A stretch of DNA of 64,000 nt from Myrica gale (lineage: Eukaryota > Streptophyta > Magnoliopsida > Fagales > Myricaceae). The position numbers were made by a program, and so were the translations under genes. The stretch covers positions 17,868,374 through 17,932,373 of the forward strand of contig OZ005607.1 in NCBI GenBank assembly GCA_963930655.1, given 5' to 3'. Under the pieces are notes generated by a model, which saw only the letters and a list, made by a program, of their open reading frames with translations, had not been told where the DNA came from and searched no databases. Shown here one piece after another: positions 54,171 to 64,000 of this stretch. How positions within the stretch are numbered: the stretch's first letter is position 1; every line of letters starts with the position of its first letter.

Positions 54171-55724
54171 TTCATCAGATTCTGGATTTTTTTCTTACAG
54201 AACATGCATGAGTAAGGCAATCCCACGCGTACTACCTCGAACATGTTCGATTCCGGACGTCGCTACAAATGAAGAACAATGAATTTAAAATTCAGTTAAC
54301 CATAGAAATTTAAAAAGGTTGACGGTGTAAGGTACTTACATGCACAACACTCTGAGTGCCACTGGTTGTGGTGGAGGACGGTAATTCATTCCTATCCTTA
54401 AGGGAAGGACCCGACACTGCTAGCGTTATCTGAACTTCGTGTAATTCTTAAACGGGGGCTAGTGTTACTAAAGGAATATGCATGACAATACATAGAACCG
54501 TTCGGACGTAACATAACGTCCGAACAATACATATCACCGTTCAGACGTTTTTCCAAAAACGTCTGATCGAAATAAATGGGTCCGGACGGGCTATATGCCG
54601 TTCAGACTGCGATTGTCGAACAATACAGTTCTTCGCCGCACAAACTCTATTTTCACCACAAATTCATGTCAAACTCAACCCAAATCAGAATCACTTCAAT
54701 ATAAACACATCACAACTAACCTCAAACTCCATGACTATCATTTTAGACCCTAAAATTTGAAAAAACGCATCCTTTGATATCCTAAATTCATGTTTTTCAT
54801 ACTGAAACAAAATAAATTTTAAAAGTCACTAACCTCAAATGAAATCCAAGGTGAAATCTCAAATGAATTGTTCCTTTCACACCTTTTTCAATTAGATTGA
54901 TGTCCAAAATCAGCTCATTTTTCTCCTCTTGCTCAAATCTCTCAAAATTTCTAAGTTTTGTACATTTTGACTATCCTGTCTGCGATTTCCCGTCCTTTAA
55001 ATGAATTCAAGTCGTTTGGACGCTTTTAATGTAGTTCAGACGCCTATGTATTTAATTTTGAATGGGAATCATTGCCGCCTAAAATTTCACACAGTCCAAA
55101 CAATATAAAACCAACCGTCCGAACTGAATCTTTAATTTCAAGCGTCCCGACCACATAAACTAGTGTTCAGACGGTTGTTTTTACATAATACGACATCGTT
55201 CAAGCTTACAGTAAACCGTCCGGACGATAACCCTAACGTCCGAACGGTTATTGACGTTTTTTTTGTTTTCATTTTTTTAAAAAACTTATACAATGAAATT
55301 TATTAGCAAGTTTTAAATAGTCAAAGTTAGTTAATAATATAAATAACTTTAAGTGTGTTAAATTCTAAAAATAATATTTATTTGAATGAGTATACCGAAA
55401 TTAGAAATGTAACATTAATTAAAATATTATATTAAGTTCCAATAAATACAAATAACAGAAATATATCAAATGTCGTCAAAACATAATATGAACAAAATAA
55501 CATCAAATAAATACCAATACATGTCCATAAAACATAATATAAAAGTAAAATCTCCTCAAAACATAATAAATAAATGTCCAAATAAAACAAAACTAATAGA
55601 TGTTCACAAAGCAGCTAGACTACTGCTCATCGTCATCATCATCACCACAGTGAGTTTCAGAACGTGACACACTTGGCGAAGGTGCTCCTCTATCAGTACA
55701 ACTCACTCACTCAAGGGAAAGATC

Positions 55725-58031
55725 CATCACAAGTAAATATAATCTTATTGTTATAGGGTTGCTATTAGGGTTTCTCTTATTAGGTCATTCGGCCATGTCC
55801 ACTTTAAGCATTCCTTGTCTAAATTTTCTTCTCCAATGGTGTCCCATCCCCCATTTTCAGATTCACAACCTAGGATCTACACATCACAAAACAACTTCAA
55901 GATCTAGCACAACATCATATTCGGCCAACACACATTTTCATAGAATAATTAGGTTTTCCTTAGTTCTTTCGATTTGCATGCAACCTACTACATTTCAAGA
56001 CTAGCCTATATGCATATGTTCACCAAACTTTACACATATCATGGCCATTCAACAAATTGACAATTAAAAAAAATTATATTTGAAGATCCAATACATACAA
56101 GATTCGGCCAACACCAACCAACACAACTTTTCATGCCAAAACTTGCAACATGCATTCCTTTACATTTTTCTAATTTTCAAGTTGGGATCTCATGCTTATA
56201 TAGCTAGATCTAACATCATAACTTAGGGTTGGTCTTCTAAACTCAAGATCTAACAAAAATCAAGACACCAACTCAAGATCCAACCAAGAGACATTCGGCC
56301 AACCATCAATACTTAGCACTAACAACCATTTTTGGCCTCACCTTGACGATTGAACACAAGCTTTGACCAAAGAAGTGTACCTAGCATAGCCAAACATCTT
56401 AGTTCAGAACTATAAGGAACTTAAACAACATATAACATGTGAATATCACATCTAACTCTACCTTTCACTTAGAACACCCGAATTTCACAAATCCTTCTTT
56501 AACTCCAACTTTCGGTTCACCCTTTTGGAATGGTTCCAAGGCTGATATAAGGTGCTAAGATAGGTTTTATGGTGGGGAAAATAAAAACAAGGAAATGCTT
56601 GAAACTTGAAATGATTTAGTTCTAAGAAAGTAAGCTAGATTTCAACAAGGGAAAATGGCTAGGTGGATAGAAATTTCCAAGAGAAGAAATGTGTTGCACA
56701 AAAGAGGGATTTGGTCACCTAAAGAAGAGAAACAAACTTAGAACTTTAGAGGAGTGATTTGGTTGCAAGAAGAAAAGAACAAAGCTTAAGCTCAAAGGGA
56801 AGATTCGGCCAAGAGAGGAAAAGAGATAGAGAGGGTTGTGATATTCGGCCAAAGCAATTGAAATGTGAAGTTTGAAATGCTAAGTGTGAGGGTGAGTTCA
56901 CATGAAGCAATTGAGTCTCCCAAGGTGAAATTATGAAAATGAAAACGACAAGTGATGTTGAAAATGACAAGAGAGAAAGAAGGAAAGAGGGGGGTGAAAT
57001 TGGGATGAATTTGGCCATTGCATGGCCTTTTCTCACCTTTTTTGTTCTCACTTTCTCTCACATCATCACTTTGTCCCCTCATGCTTGCTATCCCACGTGA
57101 ACTCCTCCTTCTCCCTTTGCTTTTTCTCTCATTTCTCTTCCTTTGTATTGTCTTGTCACTTAATTGCTCACCTTCTCTCTTCTTTACTCTCCACATGGTC
57201 CACAAGGCTTTATGGCTTTTCACTTCTCCTTGCACCTTCGCGTGAATGGCCTTGTCTTCAGATCTCATTTATGTTGTTTGGTTAAAATACAACTAACTTA
57301 GTCACTTTCTCACCTAACTTTCAACTTAGTTGCTTTTGTCACCTAACTTATCTCCTATAAGCTTTCTAGCTTATATAGTTCAATTACATAGCTTATCATC
57401 TTATAAGCATGACAACTTATCTCAAGATAATGGTTTTAGCCTATCTCTACGATAGCCACAACAACTTATTATATAAAAAGTTCTCTAGCTTATCATTATG
57501 CTAGCATATCACTATGATAAGCAAGTGCGCTTATCAATTTAAACTCTCTTAAATCTTATCATATGCCTAGTAACTTATCATCTAATATTTCTAATGATAA
57601 TTCAAAACTACTAATTAAGGACACATAATAATGATATATGCTACCTATTAATGACACACAAAAATATTCCAATACTTAAAGGAAATTCATGATTTTTCCA
57701 TTTAATTATTTTCGGCCAATATATATATAAATCTTTAATCATAATTTAATTTCATGGATTATGAAATATACCTAGCAAATGAAAAATATAAATCCATAAG
57801 AGAAACTTACCTTGCAAGTTTCGGCTCTTAGGGAAATAAAATTAAACTTGCACAAAACTTCCATAATGAAAAGAAAATTATTTAAGGAAAAATTTATGAA
57901 ATAAAATCTCATATTAATTAATGTACTTTAACATAAAGCTTAGGTCATACATTGGCCAAAAATATGGTCCCCATAATTTAAATTAAAGCTAATACATAGA
58001 AAATGACAAAAGAAATAAACGGGGTCTCACA
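55725..58031. mobile_element. Second, truncated copy of the long LTR
   Basis: Read in reverse it starts TGTGAGACCCCG at 58031, like the start at 9729, and follows copy 1 for about 2.3 kb. The match includes the region with repeated GATAAGCT motifs, the C/T-rich block and ATTCGGCCA repeats, and ends near 55725. The remaining ~1.3 kb and the opposite terminus are missing. It is in inverted orientation relative to copy 1 and lies within a CACTA element. Confidence 0.7.
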
Positions 58032-58310
58032 TTAACAGTTCGGACAGGTTTTATTGGTCTGGACATCGGGTAGAATAATCTGAATTAACCATCCGAACGG
58101 CCTTTTTGTGTTGTCCGGACGGTGGCGAAAAATTGTGACGATTTTAATGGTCACTCAGTTACGACGATTTGCAATTTGTCACCCAGAATAGAGTTTGGAC
58201 GGTGTATTTGGGAGTTCGGACGGGTTTATTTTTTTGTGACGAATTTTATCGTCAGTCATTCGCGACGCGTGTATGTCGTCACATATAAGTCCAAACGTTG
58301 ATATTAATTC

Positions 58311-58870
58311 CATTTGTTTCAAAGGGAGAGGCTGGGGTTTGAGTTTTAAGGGAAACTGTCCAGATATATAATAAACAAGGCTATATAGACAACCCACATC
58401 TCTTGTTGATCAAATACCAACTTCCATGGCCTAATCCAGACTACAGACCTAACTAGCTCAATAAAATAACCACAAATTGGCTTTACAAGTTTCTCTGGAG
58501 CAGCTTGCAAGATCTTAAAAATAAAAGGTCATGGTTCTCATACGGGGATGCATGAAATTGGACCACCACAAGTAACATAATCCTTCTCTTCTCTCTCTCT
58601 CTCTCTCTCTCCATATAATGATATGCAGCGATGCTAAAAAAATAAAGTATATGCAGCAATTGTAACCATGCTTACCAATTTAGAAATAACTCATAATCCC
58701 CAAAATCGCCGCTGGAGCTCCGAGGAAGAGGGCAGCGACAGAAAGAGATACGGAGAGCTAGGGAGACTTAGAGAGAGAGATAGACAGAGAGCTAGGGCTG
58801 TTGACGGTGAAGAGGACTTAGAGATTTTTCAAAATTTGGGGGTGGTTCGGGAAGGGTACTTTAGCAGGGG
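58311..58870. other. No gene recognised; CT microsatellite
   Basis: A (CT)n run lies near 58585-58611. The frame at 58668-58886 is rich in R and E and is likely chance from GA-rich sequence. Confidence 0.4.
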
Positions 58871-58983
58871 AAACACACTGTTTTAGGGAGGGGCAGAGTT
58901 ATGAGAAACTCACCGTTTTTTGGGGGGGGTTGTGGAAACTCACCGTTTTGAGAGAGGGGGAGTTAACAAAAACTCACCGTTTA
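58871..58983. repeat. ~33-bp degenerate tandem repeat, four copies
   Basis: AAACTCACCGTTTT recurs at 58906, 58936 and 58970, with a diverged first copy at 58871. The copies are separated by G-rich spacers. Confidence 0.7.
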
Positions 58984-59226
58984 ATTCAAAGCGTTTTTTT
59001 TTTCAAATTTTTAATAATAAGTTATATTTTGTATTTATGTGTTTTTTAGTAAATTAAAATGAGATGTAAATTGTAATAGTATTTAAAAATCTTTATAGTT
59101 AGCATTAAATATATAGCTATATACATTCTTTACATTATTTTTTATAATTAGTATAATAATCTTAATTAAAATAGGTTGGGAGTAATAATATATAATACTT
59201 ATAATTTAAAAGTATGTGTTTATTAT

Positions 59227-59757
59227 TGATGATGTCAAATATCACCACAATGCTCGGGAGCCAAGTGAACCTGCAAAAGTCACCGAGGGTGGTGGCCTCG
59301 GATCAAGTCTCTAACGGCCAAGTTAGATATGGAGAAGAAGTTTAGTGCTTAGAGAATGAAATTAAGCATGAGCGAATATGAAGAAGAATACCTTGCTATT
59401 TATATAGAGGGTGAAAGAGTCTCAAAGGGAGTTTAATGGTATGGGTTTGAGGACTCCTTATCTTACTTGGAGTCCTGAAGTCTCTAAGATCCTTATCTTA
59501 CTGGAGTCTCTTGGATAGCTAGACTAGAATATTAGGGGATTCATATTAGGAGTCTACCACCCAAATGGTTAATTCTTGGAGTTCCACTGTGAGTGTTAGA
59601 GCATTCGATCACAAGGACTCCTATCGAGTGTTCGACTAGGAATCTAAGCCCTCAAGGAGTGTTTGTTAGGGGCTAATCACTCGACCAGCAATGGGCCATA
59701 CTAGAGGTGGTAAGGTTTGATAGGGCTTAGTATTTTATGGCCTATTAGTAGTCTCCC
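59227..59757 (+). repeat. Gypsy-type LTR, 3' end not complete
   Basis: It begins TGATGATGTCAAATATCACC and matches the reverse complement of 61380-61813 through ATTTTATGGCC. The final ~20 bp of that LTR are replaced here by unrelated sequence. It is a fossil LTR piece, opposite in orientation to the other copy. Confidence 0.65.
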
Positions 59758-60368
59758 TTCTTCAACCTCAACAAACCGAGCTAGGAGGAGCTTTGAACTC
59801 TGTCGGGTTAATTGAATTAAAAATTGCTTAAGGTACTCGGAGAAGTTCGACCGCTGCTGAGATCAAGTCCTGAGCAAGGTACTCGGAGGAGTTCGACTGG
59901 CCGCTCGGAGCCTGTCTAAGGCGGGGGTGTTCATTAAGGGTGTCCGTAACACTTTGCAAAGAACGACTAGGTGTCTGATTTATCAGATAAGATAAAGACG
60001 AAAGCTCGTCATGTTAGATAAAATTCATCGAAATTATCAGGGTAGGTAAAGAGATATTATCAATAGGATATATGAATCGCTGAGACCAAGGGGTGCCTGT
60101 GGCACAGTAACATGAGTGATGCTCTTGGCACTGTAACATCAGAGGTGCACTCAGCACTGAGATCAAGTCCCGAGCAGGGTACTCTAGAGAAGTTCGACCG
60201 CTGCTGAGATCTTAGCCCGAGCAGGGTTTCTAGTGAAGTTTCTACCAGACCTGAAAGAAGAGTCGAAGATAGGGCGGCCTTGAATCCGGAGACTCCAATG
60301 CCTCAGTTAGATCTCAATAAGATTTTAGTATTGGAAGAGCAATCCAGCCTGAGAAAATATAAAGGGGA

Positions 60369-60652
60369 ACTTGCGATCAAGTTGACCACTGCCCAGGTAT
60401 GAGCTGACGCAAGGTACTCGGGATACTTACGATTGAGTTGACCACTGCCCGAATACGAGCCGGCGCAGGGTACTCAGGCTACTTATGATTGAGTTGACCA
60501 CTGCCCGAGTACGAGCCGGCTCAGGGTACTCGGGAGACTTTCGATCGAGTTGACCACTGCCCAGGTAAAAGCCGGCGCAAAGTACTCGAGAGACTTGCGA
60601 TCGAGTTGACTACTGCCCGGGTACAAGCCGGTGGAGGGTACTCGAGAGTGGA
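60369..60652. repeat. 56-bp tandem repeat, five copies
   Basis: ACTTRCGATYGAGTTGACCA begins at 60369, 60425, 60481, 60537 and 60593, exactly 56 bp apart. The next partial start is at 60653 after 60 bp. Units share CACTGCCCGAGTACGAGCCG and GGGTACTCGGGAG. The array lies in gypsy-related sequence and extends a looser series of GAGATCAAGTCC/GGTACTCGG motifs from 59830. Confidence 0.9.
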
Positions 60653-61379
60653 GACTTGCGCATTTGAACCAACTAGGAGCAAAATTATATATGTATTCAC
60701 CAAAAACTGGAAACAAGAGAATCAAAATGTCTCAAATAATAAAATAAGTAGAAATCATCAAACAGACTACTGAAAATATTTCCGCAAGTGAGCGGCGTTC
60801 CATGGATGGGGGAGGCTCTTCCCGTGCGAGTCCTCGAGATGGTATGTCCCCGGTCGGGTGGTCTCTACCACTCTATAAGGGTCTTCCCAATTGGCATCGA
60901 GTTTCCCTTCAGCTATAACTTTCAAAAAAAAGAAAATTTTAGCCTAGAATGGAGTTACAAAACTTCAATTAAACAATTAAATTCAAAAGAATTCAAGAGA
61001 CGGAGGCAACTCTTCAATTAGTTCGGAAGAAAATAAACCAAAGCCTAAAAGAATTGCAAGAAGGTCAAAACCAATAAAAAGGCACAATCCGATAGTGGAC
61101 AATAGATCATTGGTCCTATTCTTTAACGAAGAAATCTCCCCTGTGAAAGATTAAGAACGTATGCAAAAAGAGGTGATAGGAATCCTCTCCTTGCGATGTA
61201 TCGAAAAAAAAAAACATCTTCCCTAAGAAGATCGTCAAAAGGATGATCTGAATTCTCTACCCACATGTTCCTAGATAACGATAATAACAAGCGATGCAAT
61301 GAGATGGTTAAAAATCGTTGTGGTGAACGTAAAGTGTTTGAAAGTGACTTTTTCGAGAATTCCCACAAACGGTGCCAAC

Positions 61380-61813
61380 TGATGATGTCAAATATAACCA
61401 CTGATGGGCCATAAAATACCAAGCCCCATCAGACTTGACTACCTCTAGTCTAGCCCATTGCTGGTCGATTGATTAGCCCTCAGAAAACACTACTCGAGGG
61501 CTTAGACTCTAATCGAACACTCGATACGATTCCTCATGATCGAAAGCTCTAACACTCAAAGTGGAACTCCAAGACTTAACCATTTGGGTGATAGACTCCT
61601 AATATGAATCCCCTAATTTTCTCGCCTAGTTATCCAAGAGACTCCAGAACTCCAAGTATGATAATGATCTTAGAGACTTCAGGACTCCAGGTAAGATAAA
61701 CCTCTTCTCCATATCTAACTTAGCCGTTAGAGACTTGATCCGAGGCCACCCCCTTGGTGACTTTTGCAGGTTCACTTGGCTTCCGAGCATTGTGGTAATA
61801 TTTGACATCATCA
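61380..61813 (-). repeat. Gypsy-type LTR flanked on both sides by primer-binding-site-like sequence
   Basis: The 434-bp unit begins and ends with the inverted pair TGATGATGTCAAATAT/ATATTTGACATCATCA. On the minus-strand side it is followed by GTTGGCACCGTTTGTGGGAA. On the plus-strand side it is followed by GTTGGCGTTGTCTGTAGGAA. Both look like gypsy primer-binding sites, so two internal regions diverge from one LTR. The element is fossil. Confidence 0.65.
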
Positions 61814-62054
61814 GTTGGCGTTGTCTGTAGGAATTTTGGAAAAAAGTCTTCTCCAATCCCGAAGCAAATACCATCTCCAGTTCGGAAACACCAATATGCA
61901 ACCCAGCAATCCTAATCTGTGGAAAAACATCCAATATCGGAGAACAAATGCCGATCTTTGGATCGACAACATATAATCTTGTTTTATCTTATCTAATATG
62001 AATCTCTTTTAGTGTTATCTTCTCTGATAATTCAGACACTTAGTCACTCTCTCC

Positions 62055-62310
62055 AAAGTGCCAAAGGTACCTCGATCGAGTACTCCCGCATCATGCATGC
62101 TCCGAGCAGCTGGTCTAACCCCCACGGGTTCCCTGCTATGGATAGGCTCCGAGCATCGGCTAATTCCCCCGAGTACCCCCACCTCGAACAGGCTCCAAGC
62201 GGCTAGTCTAACTCCCAGGGTTCCCTGCTCTGGACAGGCTCCGAGCAGAGGCTAATTCCCCCGAGTACCCTTGCGTCGGACAGGCTCCGAGCGGCTGGTC
62301 TAATTCCTCA
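62055..62310. repeat. ~100-bp degenerate tandem repeat
   Basis: Units share AGGCTCCGAGC, GGCTGGTCTAA, GGGTTCCCTGCT and CTAATTCCCCCGAGTACCC, about 2.5 copies. They are related in motif to the 56-bp array (GAGTACC, CTCCGAGC) and lie in the same gypsy family. Confidence 0.65.
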
Positions 62311-62329
62311 TAATGTCTTGCTCTTGATA

Positions 62330-62600
62330 AGGATCTTAGAGACTTCAAGACTCCAAGTAAGATAAAGAATCTTGAAGCCCATACATTTACTCCCTTTGGG
62401 ACTCTAATCCCACCACACGTAAATTGACAAGTATCCCCTTCATATTTTCTTAAGACTAGATTGCTCTTTTAATACTAAAATCTTCTTGAGATCTAACTTA
62501 GGCCTCAGAGTCTCCGGATCCGACGCCACTCCCTCTTCTTGTTCCTTTTCAGGTCTGATTGGCTTCGGCCAGCAGTGACTTTTGGCATCATCAATTATAT
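62330..62600 (+). repeat. LTR-like repeat related to 29090-29345
   Basis: Shares AGATTGCTCTTTTAATACT, GAGATCTAACTTA and TTTTCAGGTCTGATT with 29090-29345. It ends near TTTTGGCATCATCA, similar to an LTR end followed by further sequence. Confidence 0.5.
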
Positions 62601-63075
62601 AATTGATATGAGCTAATTAACTAAAGTACTTTATATGTATGTACCTATCGAATGACTAAATCATAGCTTCTAAGCTCATATATTAAATTATGTACTTTAA
62701 TTGCATAAGCAAATCTCACAATCTTTTTGTTTGAAATTAAATAATATGCCCTAGTAAAATAGTATGATATTACTAATTACAAAATATATATGCTCATTAT
62801 ACTTATGATAATAAATGTTTTCTAAACTATTTAGATTTAATCAATAAATATGCAATTACCATAACCATGGATTATAATTTAAAATATATCATATAACAAC
62901 TTCAATTTTCACAACTCCCTCTAATTCAATATTTTATTAAGTCCTTTAAAATAAATTTTTTTAAATACATGACAAAATAAAATTATATATTAAAAGGAAT
63001 ATAATAATATATAAAATATTTATTAACATTAAATAACTTATAATTAATAAATAAATTTTTTTACGGTTACACATA
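62601..63075. other. AT-rich, no gene recognised
   Basis: Very AT-rich sequence without identifiable features. Confidence 0.4.
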
Positions 63076-63079
63076 AAGC

Positions 63080-63415
63080 AGCAAGGTTTATACTTTAGCG
63101 GCTGTTGCAGTGACCGCCGTTATAGATGCCTAAATGCGTTTGCTAAAAATTAGACCTTTACAAACGCTGCTATAAGTAAAACTTTTAGCAGTGTTTTTTT
63201 TTACAAACACCGCTAAAGATCTAATTTGTAGCAGCGTTTGTAAAAGCGCGGCTAAAGATCAAACTTTAGCGGGATTTTTTGCAAACCGCGAATAGAAATC
63301 GAACTTTTAGCGACATTTTTCCACGAACACCACTAAAGTGAGTCTTTAGCGGCATTTTTAGTGACCGCCACTCAATCGCTAAAAATTATGCCGCTAAAGA
63401 CCCTGTTTTGTAGTG
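63080..63415. mobile_element. CACTA right terminus with GC-rich subterminal repeats
   Basis: The segment ends ACCCTGTTTTGTAGTG at 63415 (the inverse of CACTACAAAACAGGGT). It contains many inverted copies of motifs like CTTTAGCGGCATTTTT and GACCGCC. It is the same general type as the end at 14476 but a different sequence. The left end was not found. Confidence 0.7.
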
Positions 63416-63419
63416 ATTA

Positions 63420-64000
63420 CTACATATTTTATTAGTATTTTTCGAAGCTAATGGCTTATTACTCCTTGACATGAGCTTTCATTCGAAAATTAAGATCCTT
63501 GTCCGATGTTAGGTTTAAGCTATTTCTATAGAGATCATAACAGGAAGTGCTTATTTGCTAAAGCCAAGTCAAAGCAAGGACATTGAAGATTGAATTGCCA
63601 AGCAAAAGGCCTGTAACTTCTTGATTCCTACCAACATTACCTGTTGAATAAAAATCTAACTGGTCGACCGATAATATAGGACAAGCACCCAAAGATATAC
63701 GTAAACCTTGGCTCCTATAGACCATTACAAACATGCTAAACAATAAAGTAAAAGATGTTAAATGGTTACCCCGCTTTCGCCACAACATTTCGACACATCT
63801 ATCCGGATCTTTCAAAGGTTTTCCCCTTAAAGAATGCACACCCCAGGGCAATGAACTCCAAAAGACTAGACTTCACACAAATTGGTCCGTCTGTACAGCT
63901 CGTCACAACTAGTATAACAGATTGCTTTACACAGAAAAAGCATAGGTCATCTCATTACCATTATCTGAGTAGAACTCATTATAGTTGAGATACGCCCAAA
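63420..64000. other. Unassigned sequence
   Basis: Overlapping frames on both strands (63558-63851 minus, 63755-63988 plus) show no family I recognise. It is listed so the reader knows nothing was assigned here. Confidence 0.35.

Larger units (their letters stand above)
53204..58310 (-). mobile_element. CACTA element with GTCCGGAC-type subterminal repeats, split by a long LTR
   Basis: CACTACAAGAAAAAACAC at 53204 is a CACTA terminus. Dense repeats of CGTTCGGACGG/CCGTCCGAAC lie at 53300-53720, at 54480-55260 and again at 58040-58260, and GTGACGA/GTCACC motifs flank both ends. Minus-strand gene scraps lie inside: a coiled-coil with MMAELQRKKDEKHQKMMQEQ (53890-54130) and a tail reading APSPSVSRSETHCGDDDDDE (55612-55690). 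A long LTR (about 55725-58031) interrupts it. The TAGTG right end is missing, so the element is truncated. Confidence 0.65.

Noticed and set aside
63558-63851. 97-codon minus-strand frame
   Set aside because: No recognisable family and an overlapping frame on the other strand of similar length; not enough to call a gene.
1-64000. CRISPR arrays, bacterial operons or phage genes
   Set aside because: None of the tandem arrays has repeat-spacer structure and all gene content is plant nuclear, plastid-derived or plant transposon.

Overview
The window looks like a transposon-rich piece of a eudicot nuclear genome. The signs are plant-type GT-AG introns, plant gene families (DRB double-stranded-RNA-binding proteins, plant H2A, VIPP1, LRR receptor-like proteins), plastid DNA inserted in the nucleus, and layered CACTA, hAT, L1-type LINE and Ty3/gypsy elements. 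The species cannot be named from sequence alone.

Layout. 1-2050: 5' end of a minus-strand Ty3/gypsy element (one LTR, gag, protease) leaving the window on the left. 2051-3200: MITE-like repeats. 3208-6467: a three-dsRBD DRB gene with several frame breaks. 6590-7365: LINE scrap. 7366-13860: remains of a CACTA element whose tnpA-like gene is split by a 3.8-kb solo LTR with a 5-bp target duplication. 14476-18166: two unmatched CACTA ends around a VIPP1 exon, a chimeric plastid insert (trnT-UGU next to rps16) and a GC-rich unknown stretch. 18262-22700: tandem repeats, a gypsy gag remnant and a SINE. 22718-24285: a hAT-type element that appears to carry histone H2A promoter and exon 1.

24694-45000: an LRR receptor-like-protein (RLP) cluster. 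Copies A (614 aa) and B (719 aa) are intact minus-strand, single-exon genes without a kinase domain. Between them lie scraps of a third copy, broken up by a MITE, a LINE and a hAT element that sits inside the LINE. The same interval holds two ~1-kb non-autonomous non-LTR retroelements with 13- and 18-bp target duplications, the second itself split by a hAT element.

45000-64000: no convincing host gene. It holds a gypsy 5' end with primer-binding site, two more CACTA elements (one split by a second copy of the long LTR), a palindromic MITE, gypsy LTR pieces with a 56-bp tandem array, an LTR with primer-binding-site-like sequence on both flanks, and a CACTA right end.

Only the two RLP genes look able to make a full-length product. 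They would be membrane-anchored extracellular sensors that need a partner kinase. I found no new enzymatic or defence system. The most novel material is the ~1-kb retroelement family, the captured gene fragments and the nesting history.
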